A DNA stretch of 30,698 nucleotides from Tectiglobus sp051009975 (GCA_051009975.1 JBPCWA010000514.1:1-30698), one strand, 5' to 3'; numbered from the stretch's first letter, positions 1 through 8,311 are shown. Numbers and translations are program-made. Notes: generated by a model from the sequence alone, not told the origin.

Positions 1-421
1 TTCCGGGCGAGTGTACGGGCTGAATCCAACCATTTTGCTCAGCCTCAGCGTTAAGCTTATGGTGTTGGACAACGTCGTAAAGAGTACTTGCACTGTCGCG
101 GAGCAGCGCCACGAAGCGTTCTCCAGCCGCTCCGTATCGGGCGACAAGATCGTCTGGTTCAGCGCGGGTTAGTGTTGGGATCACTTGGCCATTATTGCGA
201 CCCGAAGCTCCCCATCCTGGATAGGCGGCTTCCAGCACAACAACGTCGACGCCCTGCTCCGCCAAATGCAGTGCCGTCGACAGGCCAGTAAAACCGGCTC
301 CAACCACCACGACGTCCGCCGTCGTATTGCCCTCTAGTTTGGGGAGTTCAGGCAATGTTGGCGTAACTGCCGCCCAAAGCGAGTCCGGCCAGGTCGGAGC
401 CGGGTATTGATTGCGCACCAT
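1..421 (-). CDS. FAD-dependent oxidoreductase (DAO family), 5' part, cut by window edge
   Basis: This is the first 140 codons of a gene that continues beyond base 1, so its C-terminal part is not seen. The N-terminus carries a Rossmann dinucleotide-binding motif: VVVVGAGFTGLSTA at residues 37-50, with the ribose-binding Glu at residue 64 at the end of the second strand. GASGRNNGQV follows at residues 71-80. This layout matches the DAO/glycine-oxidase-like family, especially the PuuB/OrdL group that oxidises amines or amino-acid derivatives with FAD. The ATG at 421 is preceded by GGCGGAGG about 4 bases upstream, which supports this start. The gene is divergent from the quinone oxidoreductase at 744. 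The family assignment is firm, while the substrate cannot be told. Confidence 0.85.
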   Translation of the reverse strand, partial: MVRNQYPAPTWPDSLWAAVTPTLPELPKLEGNTTADVVVVGAGFTGLSTALHLAEQGVDVVVLEAAYPGWGASGRNNGQVIPTLTRAEPDDLVARYGAAGERFVALLRDSASTLYDVVQHHKLNAEAEQNGWIQPVHSPG

Positions 422-607
422 TTGCCTCCGCCCCGCGTTCCTCCGACTTTGTTTGCCGCGCCTCACGTTGTCGTGCAGCCAGAGCCTAACATGCCGGCGA
501 CGCTGATGCCACGTGCACAGAATGCGTCAAGCGGCCATCGCATAGCGCATTACACGCACAAACTATTGTGCTTGAGACGTCCAGTGTTGATACACGCATC
601 GCTTATC

Positions 608-639
608 ATGCATGGATTATTAGACTATCACGCATGGAT
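608..639. promoter_or_regulatory. Direct GCATGGAT repeats in a divergent intergenic region (candidate operator)
   Basis: The gap 422-743 lies between two divergent genes and contains no credible gene. GCATGGAT occurs at 610-617 and again at 632-639, exactly 22 bp apart, or about two helical turns. The first copy sits in the palindrome CATGCATG (608-615). A looser relative, CATGCGTGG, lies near 671. The spacing on one DNA face is what a regulator binding direct repeats would need, but no regulator gene is nearby and no clear -35/-10 pair was found. The role is inferred only. Confidence 0.25.
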
Positions 640-743
640 CATTGCACGTGAACTACCACGGCCAAAGCATCATGCGTGGCAAGAATGAAATCGAAAATCA
701 GACACGCAATACCATCATCGAGCATGGCAACAGGAGAAATGGC

Positions 744-1739
744 ATGGCGCTGCCCGATCAAATGAACTACGTCGAACTCAGGGGTTTTGGCGGACCGGAA
801 GTCCTCCAAGCGGCGACAACGCTGGTGCCAGCACCCGGCGAGGGCGAGGTCCTCATCAAAGTCGCGGCAGCGGGCGTCAACCGCCCGGATGTGCAACAGC
901 GATTGGGCCAGTACAATCCGCCGCCAGGATCAAGCCCCATTCCCGGCCTTGAAATTGCGGGCGAAATCGTCGCTCTCGGCGCCCGTTCGCGGCGTTTCCG
1001 ACTTGGCGATCGCGTGTGTGCACTGGTCGCCGGAGGCGGGTATGCAGAGTACTGCATAGCACCAGAACCACAAGTACTTCCGGTTCCAGAAGGACTATCG
1101 CTTGTGGATGCGGGTGGTGTTCCCGAGACTTTTTTTACCGTCTGGACAAATGTATTCGAGCGCGGCCAACTCAAGCCAGACGAGACACTCTTGGTCCACG
1201 GTGGATCAAGCGGAATTGGTACGACTGCGATCCAGCTCGCAAAGTCCTTCGGTTCCCGCGTTTTTACCACTGCTGGAAGTGAAGAGAAATGTGCGGCTTG
1301 CCATAGCCTCGGCGCCGACCACGCCATCAATTATCAGAACGAAGATTTTGTCAAAGTCGTCAAGGAGCTCACAGACGGCAAGGGGGTAGACGTCATCCTC
1401 GATATGGTTGGCGGAGCCTATGTCCAACGCAACATTGACTCCCTTGCTTGGGACGGCCGGCTTGTCCAAATCGCCTGGCTGGATACGTCAGAGGTCACCG
1501 CGAACTTTATGAAGCTCATGCTGAAAAGACTAACTTGGACTGGGTCGACGTTGCGACCTCGGACCATTGAACAAAAAGGGGCGATTGCAAAGGCATTACA
1601 GGAAAAAGTCTGGCCACTACTCGCCGCTGGAACAGTTAGGCCTGTTATCCACTGTACGATGCCGCTGGCAGCTGCAGGCGAGGCGCACCGATTGATGGAA
1701 TCGAGCAAACATATTGGAAAGATTATCCTGGTGAACTAA
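744..1739 (+). CDS. NAD(P)H:quinone oxidoreductase, PIG3 family (zinc-free MDR)
   Basis: The predicted protein is a 331-residue cytoplasmic medium-chain reductase that would transfer hydride from NADPH to a quinone-like acceptor. GVNRPDVQQRLGQYNPPPG (residues 44-62) is characteristic of the PIG3-type quinone oxidoreductases. The nucleotide-binding loop HGGSSGIGT lies at 152-160. The ligands of zinc-dependent alcohol dehydrogenases are absent. The open frame extends to 642, but the ATG at 744 is preferred: AGGAG lies 8 bases upstream, the product begins MALPDQMNYVEL, and the length matches the family's usual 325-335 residues. It is transcribed alone, divergent from the FAD oxidoreductase. The natural acceptor is not known. 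It differs clearly from the QorA-type gene at 10471. Confidence 0.9.
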   Translation: MALPDQMNYVELRGFGGPEVLQAATTLVPAPGEGEVLIKVAAAGVNRPDVQQRLGQYNPPPGSSPIPGLEIAGEIVALGARSRRFRLGDRVCALVAGGGYAEYCIAPEPQVLPVPEGLSLVDAGGVPETFFTVWTNVFERGQLKPDETLLVHGGSSGIGTTAIQLAKSFGSRVFTTAGSEEKCAACHSLGADHAINYQNEDFVKVVKELTDGKGVDVILDMVGGAYVQRNIDSLAWDGRLVQIAWLDTSEVTANFMKLMLKRLTWTGSTLRPRTIEQKGAIAKALQEKVWPLLAAGTVRPVIHCTMPLAAAGEAHRLMESSKHIGKIILVN

Positions 1740-1784
1740 TATTGCCGACATTCCCGCCTCGCGCCTACCTGCTGTGCATGCACA

Positions 1785-2015
1785 GTGTTGATGTCGCTCT
1801 CACACATGCTCCGGATAGACTTAGAGACGGCGACGGTCTGTGCCACAGATGAATTCTGCCTCGACGCGATATCCGTACCACGCCCGGTCTACGGCATCGT
1901 GCTTATGTTATTCATTGACTTCCTTCCGAAGGGCTTTGTCGGTGCGATCTACGATTGGTGGCAAGGACGCGATGAAGCCGAACCGATTAACGACGCGAAA
2001 AAGCAGACGAACTAG
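1785..2015 (+). CDS. Possible small hypothetical protein
   Basis: An open frame of up to 76 codons follows the PIG3 reductase. Starts are possible at GTG 1785, ATG 1791 or ATG 1806, and none has a convincing ribosome binding site. The C-terminal half looks protein-like: a hydrophobic stretch (YGIVLMLFIDFLP), then GFVGAIYDWW and a charged tail. It could be a small membrane-associated protein. An overlapping frame at 1840-2028 is less protein-like. I do not recognise a family. The rest of the 595-bp gap 1740-2334 holds only the 13-bp repeat array at 2165 and small imperfect dyads (for example GCGAC/GTCGC near 2133-2148) that lack a T-run. It may be non-coding. Confidence 0.3.
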   Translation: MLMSLSHMLRIDLETATVCATDEFCLDAISVPRPVYGIVLMLFIDFLPKGFVGAIYDWWQGRDEAEPINDAKKQTN

Positions 2016-2164
2016 CCGGCGGGCGTAGGAGCTCGAGAAGCGGCCCCGAAGCCGGCTGAATAAGTATGGCGTCCCGTCTACTGCCCGTTTTGTTGCTCGT
2101 GAATAGTCTTCACTTGGCTAGATCGCCTTGAGCGACGCTTCAGTCGCCCTTTGGGCTCGCAATA

Positions 2165-2229
2165 TTGGGTTACAGAGTTGGATCACAGAGTTGGATCACA
2201 GTGTTGGGTTACACTGCTGGGTTACACTG
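2165..2229. repeat. Five-copy 13-bp tandem repeat
   Basis: Five consecutive 13-bp units run from 2165 to 2229, with consensus TTGGRTYACAGAG/TTGGGTTACACTG. Copies 2 and 3 share TTGGATCACAG, and copies 4 and 5 share TGGGTTACACTG. The array lies between the hypothetical frame at 1785 and the 3' end of the luciferase-like gene. It has no dyad symmetry within a unit and no spacers, so it is not a CRISPR. Confidence 0.85.
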
Positions 2230-2334
2230 TTAGAACGCCACGCCATTCGCCCATGTGGAATGCCCTGTTTTGTTGCGTTGGTTAAATGCCGTATGCGACT
2301 GCCTTTAACCTACTCTAGACATTCGTTACTTCAA

Positions 2335-3405
2335 CTACGTCCATGTCTTTAGAACCGGCAATACCTCTTTTGCAAATAGCTTTAAACCGAGTTCGGCTAT
2401 TTCGAAAGGCACGCCGCCGAATCGAAACGCAACGTTGAGCTCAAAATCCCCTACCAACTTCCGGCGCTGGTCCAACTCTTTGAGAATCCGATCGGGTGTG
2501 CCCCAGCTGGCAGCTTGCATGAACCCGTTGACAGCGGAATCCAAACCGCCGCTTTGGCGAGCTATATCGGCCTTTTGCTGGTACGAGTCATAGCCCTTCA
2601 CATTCTTGAAGTGCTGCCCCAGAAACTCATAGTGTTCGAAGTTACTCTCTACAAACTTCCCTTGATACAGCCTCGCCCACTCTTTCGCCTGCTGGTTCGA
2701 CGATGCACACACAGCAAAGTCAGTGAGCAATATTGAAGGCGGTTCAGTGTTGTGAAATTCCCGGTGAAGTTCACGTCCACGGTCGATGACCGCCGCCCGC
2801 AGGTCCCAGGGCCTGTCAGCGAACATTACAATATGCGCGCCGAGTTTCGCTGCCGATGTCACCGAGTCCTCACTTGACGCAACTGCATAGATCCGACCTT
2901 CGAATGAATGCTGAGGACGCGGTCGGATCGCAACTCGAGGCTGTTTGTAATAAGGACCGCTCCCTTCAATAAATCCGGTCTTCAATGCATTGACTATCAT
3001 CGGCGCCGCCTCGTCAAAACGACCACGTGATTCATCCATACTGACACGAAATGCTTCAAATTCTCTTCGCGCAAGTCCTCTACCGAATCCCAGGCGCAAC
3101 CGTCCTCCGCTAAGGAGATCGAGAACCGACGCGTTCTCTGCGACGCGCAGCGGATCGTGCCATGGCAAAATGACGGCCGCAGTTCCGATGCCAATATCTC
3201 CATGACGCGCTGCCAGATGTGTCATCAACTGAATATTGTCCGGAACAAAAGAGTAATCTCGAAAATGATGCTCCGTGGACCAAAGGACATCAAAACCGGA
3301 GTCGGCGGCGATTGCTGCTAACCTGAGTTCCTCGTCCCACACTTGACTGTCGGGGCAATTGTCCCAACCGTAGCTGGCGAACAACATCATAAATCCAACG
3401 TCCAT
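2335..3405 (-). CDS. LLM class flavin-dependent oxidoreductase (luciferase-like monooxygenase)
   Basis: The 356-residue product belongs to the bacterial luciferase/F420-type TIM-barrel superfamily, two-component monooxygenases that use reduced FMN supplied by a separate reductase. Family features include the N-terminal strand MDVGFMMLF, the STEHHFRDYSF segment (the conserved E-H-H region), GIGTAAVILPWHDPLRVAE and the SGGRLRLGFGRG segment near the middle. The frame opens at a TTG (3441). The ATG at 3405 is chosen because GGGAG lies about 8 bases upstream and the family's first strand begins there. It is divergent from the SDR gene across 278 bp. With the neighbouring SDR and ThDP enzyme it suggests a catabolic oxidation, possibly Baeyer-Villiger-like or desulfurisation-like, but the substrate is unknown and no flavin reductase is seen in the window. 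Confidence 0.85.
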   Translation of the reverse strand: MDVGFMMLFASYGWDNCPDSQVWDEELRLAAIAADSGFDVLWSTEHHFRDYSFVPDNIQLMTHLAARHGDIGIGTAAVILPWHDPLRVAENASVLDLLSGGRLRLGFGRGLARREFEAFRVSMDESRGRFDEAAPMIVNALKTGFIEGSGPYYKQPRVAIRPRPQHSFEGRIYAVASSEDSVTSAAKLGAHIVMFADRPWDLRAAVIDRGRELHREFHNTEPPSILLTDFAVCASSNQQAKEWARLYQGKFVESNFEHYEFLGQHFKNVKGYDSYQQKADIARQSGGLDSAVNGFMQAASWGTPDRILKELDQRRKLVGDFELNVAFRFGGVPFEIAELGLKLFAKEVLPVLKTWT

Positions 3406-3471
3406 CGACGGTCTCCCTGGCTGGCTACCCACATTCGACAAGATGTCAATTGCCCGACATTGCCATATTCA

Positions 3472-3509
3472 CTCGATCATGTCTGTTTCGCTCGACGATG
3501 TCTCTTGTG
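3472..3509. promoter_or_regulatory. Two 19-bp direct repeats between divergent LLM and SDR genes (candidate operator)
   Basis: Two adjacent 19-bp units (3472-3490 and 3491-3509) share CTCGA, ATGTCT, TT and a final G. A related TCGACAAGATGTC lies at 3435. They sit in the 278-bp divergent region 3406-3683, where a shared regulator of both transcripts could bind. No regulator gene is adjacent. The region otherwise contains no believable gene. Confidence 0.3.
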
Positions 3510-3683
3510 CGACAACACATCAGCCGACCGGCGCCTTCTTCGCTGCAATCAGAATTTTATTTGCAAGTCGAATTCTTGGACAGAGAAGTCCTCGAAAGTA
3601 TCGTAACCGGGATACGGATAAAAGTTGCTCCCGCGCTGGCCTCTGTGCTCGATTGGTAAGGTCGTTAATGGAGGAACTGAGTT

Positions 3684-4445
3684 ATGCGCTTTCAGGACCG
3701 AAATGTCATAATCACTGGCGCCGGAAGCGGGATCGGACGCGAAACTGCTTTCGCTTTTGGCGCCGAAGGCGCCATGGTCTGGTGTACCGACCTCGACCCG
3801 GATACGGCCACTCGTACGGCTGACGAAATCGTTCGACGCGGCGCGAGAGCCCGTGGATGGAAATTGGACACCACGGATCCTGATGCCGTCCAGAGCTTCT
3901 TCGAGACTGCAGAACATCAAATTGGAAGTCTCGATGTGTTGGTCAACAGTGCCGGCGTTCGAGAAATACAACCCGTAGTTAATCTAACCTACGACGAATG
4001 GTGCCGCGTTATAAACGTCAATATCACTGGTGTTTTTCTATGCTCTCAAGCATTCGTACGACATCTCTTTAAAAATGATCGATCCGGCGCAATTGTCAAT
4101 CTCGCTTCAACCCTAGGACTAACAGCTGCGCCAAATAGACCAGCCTATACTGCTTCCAAACATGCCGTCGTTGGGCTGACCAAGGAGATGGGACTGGAAC
4201 TCGGCGAAACCGGCATCAGGGTCAATGCAGTTGGCCCGGGCGTTACTCGCACGGCGCTGACAGAGCGCTACTTTCAAGACGCCGAAATGGCACAAACGGT
4301 GCGCCAAATCCATGCGATGAACCGATGGGGCGAGGCTAGCGAAATAGCTCGCGCCATCCTGTTTCTTGCTTCCGAGGAGGCAAGCTTCATCACGGGTGTA
4401 ACTCTTCCTGTAGACGGGGGCTGGCTAGCTGGAAAGAAGATGTAA
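3684..4445 (+). CDS. SDR family NAD(P)-dependent oxidoreductase
   Basis: This is a classical short-chain dehydrogenase of 253 residues, the standard length. The cofactor motif TGAGSGIG is at 11-18, and an Asp at 36 at the end of the second strand favours NAD(H) over NADP(H). NSAG (the usual NNAG variant) is at 88-91. The catalytic set is Ser142, Tyr155 and Lys159 (YTASK). FITGVTLPVDGGW near the C-terminus is typical. It should interconvert a secondary alcohol or hydroxy acid and a ketone. GGAGG lies about 9 bases upstream of ATG 3684. The ThDP-dependent decarboxylase-like gene follows 75 bp downstream on the same strand, so co-transcription is likely. A plausible but unproven pairing is oxidation of a hydroxy acid by this enzyme followed by decarboxylation of the keto acid. 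Confidence 0.9.
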   Translation: MRFQDRNVIITGAGSGIGRETAFAFGAEGAMVWCTDLDPDTATRTADEIVRRGARARGWKLDTTDPDAVQSFFETAEHQIGSLDVLVNSAGVREIQPVVNLTYDEWCRVINVNITGVFLCSQAFVRHLFKNDRSGAIVNLASTLGLTAAPNRPAYTASKHAVVGLTKEMGLELGETGIRVNAVGPGVTRTALTERYFQDAEMAQTVRQIHAMNRWGEASEIARAILFLASEEASFITGVTLPVDGGWLAGKKM

Positions 4446-4520
4446 ATGGCACCAAAAAGAATATTGAGCCCGCGCATTCCCGGACAGTTGTAGAATCGAT
4501 TCAGGAACGGAAGGTCCGCG

Positions 4521-6200
4521 ATGAAACAAGAAAGTGTGCGCGGTCGACAAGTGTTCATGGACAGCCTTATGGCGCATCATGTTGAATTCATTTTCGGGAA
4601 TCCTGGCACAACCGAGAGCCCACTGCTGGATAGTTTAATTTCCTATCCGGGACTTCGCTACATCACCGCTCTTCAGGAGAGCATTGCCCTTAGTGCGGCC
4701 AGCTACTACGCGCAAGCGTCGGGCAAAACAGGAGTGGTCAGCCTTCACGTGGCACCTGGTCTTGGCAACGCTATCGGCATGATGTACGGGGCGCTTCGCG
4801 CAGACTCTCCGATGATTGTCACTGCGGGTCAGCAGGACACAAGAATGCGTCTGGATAGACCGGTCTTGGGGCACGATCTCGTGGCAATGGCTGCTCCTGT
4901 GAGCAAGTGGAGTATTCAAGTCGAACGTTCCGACGAAATGGCATCCATTATGAGACGTGCCTTTAAGGTCGCGCATGATCCGCCGTCAGGGCCAGTTTTT
5001 GTCGCTCTACCCATCGACGTTTTGGAGCAGGAAACACTTTTATCCGCTGCAACTCCTACGCGCCTTGAACGTCTACCAATACCAACCCAATCTGCAGTTG
5101 ACGAATTCGCAGACCTGATCTTGAAAGCAAAATCGCCGGCGATCGTAGCGGGAGATGATGTCGCGCGGTCGGGTGCGACGCACCCCCTGGTCAATCTGAC
5201 AGAGTTGATTGGGGCATCGGTCTGGCGCGAAGGCCTGGCAATGCAGAACTCATTTCCGACTGACCATCAGTCCGCGCGCCTGGGACTTCCGTTGGATGCC
5301 GAAGGCATCGCTGAGTCGCTGGCGGAATACGATCTTATCCTGCTCGTGGGGGGGGCATTCTTCGAAAACGTCTGGCACGTGAAAATTGATCCGCTTGCCG
5401 GCTCGAAAACGATCTTGCAGGTGGAGACCAGTGCTTCAAGACTGGCCCAATCAGTCCGACCGAAATTTGGCTTGGTTGGCGATATCTCACTAACGCTCGA
5501 AATGTTGCATGCATCAATTAGCGCGAGTTTAACTTCTGAATATCGATCTGAAACCAGCGCAAGAAATGGAGCTTTGGCCGAACGAAAAGCCGAAGAGCGA
5601 AGCAAACAACAAAGTCGTGTTGAAAGAGCTTGGTCGCGCGAACCGCTTTCGGTGCCGCGCGTAATGTCAGAGATTCGCGACGCTCTACCTGATAGGACCA
5701 TTGTTGTCGACGAGTCAATTTCTGCAAGTCTCGATGTCGCCCGAACACTCACATTCAGATCGGAAGGAGACTACTACGGTGCTAAAGGGGGCGGGATTGG
5801 CCAGGGCATCGCAGGGGCTCTTGGAATCAAACTTGCCTGTCCCAACCGTCCCGTCGTATGCATTACCGGGGACGGTTCCGCCATGTACTCCATTCAAGCC
5901 CTTTGGACAGCAGCCCATGTCCGGCTAGCCATCGTTTTCATTGTATTGGCCAACCGAGAGTATAGAATTCTTAAGCACAACATCGACGTCTACCGACAAC
6001 GGTTCTCGGTCGCGTCTCAAGCGCCTTACGCTCACATGGATTTGACCCAGCCTCCTCTCAACTTCGTTGAAATGGCAAGCGGCATGGGTGTCGTTGCCAG
6101 ACAGATTAGTCGTGCCGAGGATATTGGCCCTCAGTTGTCGACCGCCTTCACGTCGGGAGTTCCATATCTCCTCGAAATCCAAGTAGAAGCAAAACGCTGA
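4521..6200 (+). CDS. Thiamine diphosphate-dependent enzyme, benzoylformate decarboxylase-like
   Basis: The 559-residue product has the three-domain layout of the acetolactate synthase/benzoylformate decarboxylase superfamily. The N-terminal Pyr domain shows GNPGTTE (26-32), the cofactor-activating Glu53 in ALQESIAL, and SLHVAPGLGNAIG, where His76 aligns with the active-site His70 of P. putida benzoylformate decarboxylase. The C-terminal PP domain shows GDGSAMYSIQALW near residue 450 and the Asn of LANREY about 28 residues later, the Mg-diphosphate motif. I expect non-oxidative decarboxylation or carboligation of a 2-keto acid. The start at ATG 4521 has GGAAGG about 9 bases upstream. It lies in line with the SDR and the MFS transporter. 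No regulatory subunit is present, which argues against true acetolactate synthase. Confidence 0.85.
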   Translation: MKQESVRGRQVFMDSLMAHHVEFIFGNPGTTESPLLDSLISYPGLRYITALQESIALSAASYYAQASGKTGVVSLHVAPGLGNAIGMMYGALRADSPMIVTAGQQDTRMRLDRPVLGHDLVAMAAPVSKWSIQVERSDEMASIMRRAFKVAHDPPSGPVFVALPIDVLEQETLLSAATPTRLERLPIPTQSAVDEFADLILKAKSPAIVAGDDVARSGATHPLVNLTELIGASVWREGLAMQNSFPTDHQSARLGLPLDAEGIAESLAEYDLILLVGGAFFENVWHVKIDPLAGSKTILQVETSASRLAQSVRPKFGLVGDISLTLEMLHASISASLTSEYRSETSARNGALAERKAEERSKQQSRVERAWSREPLSVPRVMSEIRDALPDRTIVVDESISASLDVARTLTFRSEGDYYGAKGGGIGQGIAGALGIKLACPNRPVVCITGDGSAMYSIQALWTAAHVRLAIVFIVLANREYRILKHNIDVYRQRFSVASQAPYAHMDLTQPPLNFVEMASGMGVVARQISRAEDIGPQLSTAFTSGVPYLLEIQVEAKR

Positions 6201-6234
6201 CCTGTGCTTGGAGATTCCAACCGCGGATACAGTC

Positions 6235-6288
6235 TAATTGATCTAATTGATCTAGTTGATGCAGTTGATCTAGTTGGTCTAGTTGACC
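6235..6288. repeat. Six-copy 9-bp tandem repeat (TARTTGATC)
   Basis: Six 9-bp units of consensus TAGTTGATC run between the ThDP enzyme (stop at 6200) and the MFS gene (start 6339). The first two copies read TAATTGATC and the later ones TAGTTGATC with single changes. Because the unit is a multiple of three, the minus strand reads as a low-complexity Asp-Gln-Leu repeat, which is a by-product. Copy-number change here would alter the MFS leader length. Confidence 0.85.
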
Positions 6289-6338
6289 TCGCCGAAGATG
6301 TTGCGTGCTGCCGCCCCCCGAGAACTGTCGCGTAGACG

Positions 6339-7559
6339 ATGACCCAGCGACCAATACCTCTCTTCGCCTACGCAGATTACCGACGAGGATGGTTCTTAGG
6401 ATTGCTCACCGGGGTCGTCAGATGGTTGGAGTTCTTGGCGCTCGGAATTCTTGCCTATCAGTTGACCGAATCGCCCCCACTGGTCGCATTACTCGCGATT
6501 TTTCGTCTCGCCCCCTACGCACTGTTTGGCTACCTCGTCGGCACATTAACCGACAAGATCGATCGCAGACGTTGGCTCCTTATCGGTCTGTTCGCAATGA
6601 TGTCCGTCTCAGCAGCCATGACCTGCTTGGCAATGACCGAGCATATAAACTACAGCACGATTGTTCTGGCCACACTCTGCACAGGCCTTTTCTGGTTGAC
6701 TGATATGCCAATCCGACGCCGCGTTATGCTCGATGCTGTCGGCTCGAATCGTGCCGGAAGGGCGATGGGCATCGACAACATCACAAACTATGCAACGCGC
6801 GGTCTCGGACCACTTGTCGGGGGCGTCGCTTTCCAGTGGTTTGGTGCAACAGGCGTATTCAGCATCAATTTTTGCTTGTACTTGGTCTGCCTGATACTGG
6901 CTACGGGCTTCCAACAAATGAAGCCTGCCGACGTGCGTCAGAGCGAAGCCGAGGCTGCCTCGGCGCACCCGAACTCGCCACGCCGCCATCTGCTTTCGGA
7001 CACGCGCTTTTGCCTCACGCTCGGCATCACTGTCATATACAATCTCTTCTGTACGCCGTTTCTGGCAATGTTACCGGTATTCGCGCGAAAGGACTTTGAC
7101 TTGACGCCCGCCGCAGTGGGAACCTTGGCTGCGTTCGAAGGCGTCGGCGGCCTGATCGGCTCGATCGTTATCGGGCTCTTCATCCGCCCCTCGGCCTTCT
7201 TTGGCATCTACTTTGCCGGACCACTTGTCTATTTGCTCAGCATGCTCGCACTTTCGTTCATGCTAACGCCGTCCACAACCTTATTGGCGCTCATTGCCGT
7301 TGGAACCGGCGGAGCATTCTTCTCAGCAACTCAGTATGCGCTCATCTATACGACGACCCCGCCTGACGCGCGGGGGCGGGCCTTCGGATTTCTCTCGTTA
7401 GGAATAGGCTGCGGTACACTTGGTCTCATGAATGCCGGCCTCGTGTTCAAGACGTACGAATCGGCGATGGCGCTTCAGATCTTAGCACTGGAGGGCCTCG
7501 GGCTCCTACTTTGTCTCGGAGTGTTTGCTATCTGGCGCAGATTGTCCGCGAGGCGATAG
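6339..7559 (+). CDS. MFS transporter (DHA3/EntS-like)
   Basis: The 406-residue protein is almost entirely hydrophobic helices, about twelve predicted membrane spans in two halves. The charged cytoplasmic loop after helix 2 reads GTLTDKIDRRRW (about 68-79), the MFS signature region. A more hydrophilic central loop (about 195-225) separates the halves. The second half has PPDARGRAFGF, a typical MFS loop. The overall pattern fits the EntS/DHA3 exporter group, but direction and substrate cannot be read from sequence. ATG 6339 has no strong ribosome binding site. The 9-bp array lies 50 bp upstream. Position after the SDR and ThDP enzyme suggests transport of a pathway substrate or export of a product. 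Confidence 0.85.
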   Translation: MTQRPIPLFAYADYRRGWFLGLLTGVVRWLEFLALGILAYQLTESPPLVALLAIFRLAPYALFGYLVGTLTDKIDRRRWLLIGLFAMMSVSAAMTCLAMTEHINYSTIVLATLCTGLFWLTDMPIRRRVMLDAVGSNRAGRAMGIDNITNYATRGLGPLVGGVAFQWFGATGVFSINFCLYLVCLILATGFQQMKPADVRQSEAEAASAHPNSPRRHLLSDTRFCLTLGITVIYNLFCTPFLAMLPVFARKDFDLTPAAVGTLAAFEGVGGLIGSIVIGLFIRPSAFFGIYFAGPLVYLLSMLALSFMLTPSTTLLALIAVGTGGAFFSATQYALIYTTTPPDARGRAFGFLSLGIGCGTLGLMNAGLVFKTYESAMALQILALEGLGLLLCLGVFAIWRRLSARR

Positions 7560-7687
7560 ACGGCCCCCTCTATCAAAAATTTAGAAAAACACATCAGACG
7601 TCGTCCTTAGAATCCGCGAATTGGCGGAATTTGTGCTTACGATCGCCAAAAATCGAGCGCTTAGTTCCCGTAATTCCGGAGAAACAC

Positions 7688-8311
7688 ATGCTTCAAATCT
7701 ATGGACGCGCCAATTCAATCAATGTTCGCAAAGTCTTGTGGGTCGCCGACGAAATTGGGCTGACCTATCAGCGCGAGGACTGGGGTCGTGGATTTCGTCC
7801 GACATCGGAGGCTACATTCAGGCGCTTGAACCCGTTCGAAATCGTCCCCGTAATCGAGGATGATGGCTACATTCTTCGCGAAAGCAACACGATCGTGCGG
7901 TATCTCACCACAAAGCACGGCCGTAGCGACCTCTATCCAACCGACATCGAAAAGCGCTTCCAAGTCGAAGCCTGGATGGATTGGGCTAACGTTGACATGT
8001 ATGCTGATGCTCGCCCCGTGATGATGGGCAAAGTGTTCGGTTTACCTGACTTCCAAGAGCAATCGACTCAGGATCGAGCAATTGCAGGTTGGAGCCGTAT
8101 CATGCAGTTGTTTGAAAGCTATTTGAACTCTCACGGCCCCTTTGTGATGGGTGAAGCATTCACAATTGCAGATATTCCGGCCGGTCTCATTGTCAATCGT
8201 TGGTTCAACATCGACTTCCCAAAGCCCGCTCTACCGGCTACGGCGGCCTACTATGATCTCTTGGCTGAGCGACCGGCATATAGGACGCACGGCCGCAACG
8301 GAACCCCGTAG
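7688..8311 (+). CDS. Glutathione S-transferase family protein
   Basis: The 207-residue product has the cytosolic GST layout: an N-terminal thioredoxin-like domain (about 1-80), then an all-helical domain. Residues 50-66 include the cis-proline turn (Val53-Pro54) and the Glu65-Ser66 pair that binds the gamma-glutamyl group of glutathione. FTIADIPAG in the C-terminal domain is the conserved N-capping motif. The frame is open back to 7511 inside the MFS gene, but ATG 7688 is preferred because GGAG lies 6 bases upstream and the family starts there. It would conjugate glutathione to electrophiles or act as an isomerase or dehalogenase. Its stop codon lies inside the first copy of a 13-bp duplication (8305-8330). 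Confidence 0.9.
   Translation: MLQIYGRANSINVRKVLWVADEIGLTYQREDWGRGFRPTSEATFRRLNPFEIVPVIEDDGYILRESNTIVRYLTTKHGRSDLYPTDIEKRFQVEAWMDWANVDMYADARPVMMGKVFGLPDFQEQSTQDRAIAGWSRIMQLFESYLNSHGPFVMGEAFTIADIPAGLIVNRWFNIDFPKPALPATAAYYDLLAERPAYRTHGRNGTP

Noticed and set aside
642..743. N-terminal extension of the PIG3 reductase
   Set aside because: The extra 34 residues have no family match, and ATG 744 has a good ribosome binding site.
2128..2352. Plus-strand frame over the 13-bp array
   Set aside because: Its composition is dictated by the repeat and it runs into the luciferase-like gene; no start signal.
6148..6354. Minus-strand frame rich in Asp-Gln-Leu
   Set aside because: Produced by the 9-bp repeat; no start signal and no family pattern.
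7511..7687. N-terminal extension of the GST within the MFS gene
   Set aside because: It overlaps the MFS coding end, and ATG 7688 has GGAG at the right distance.
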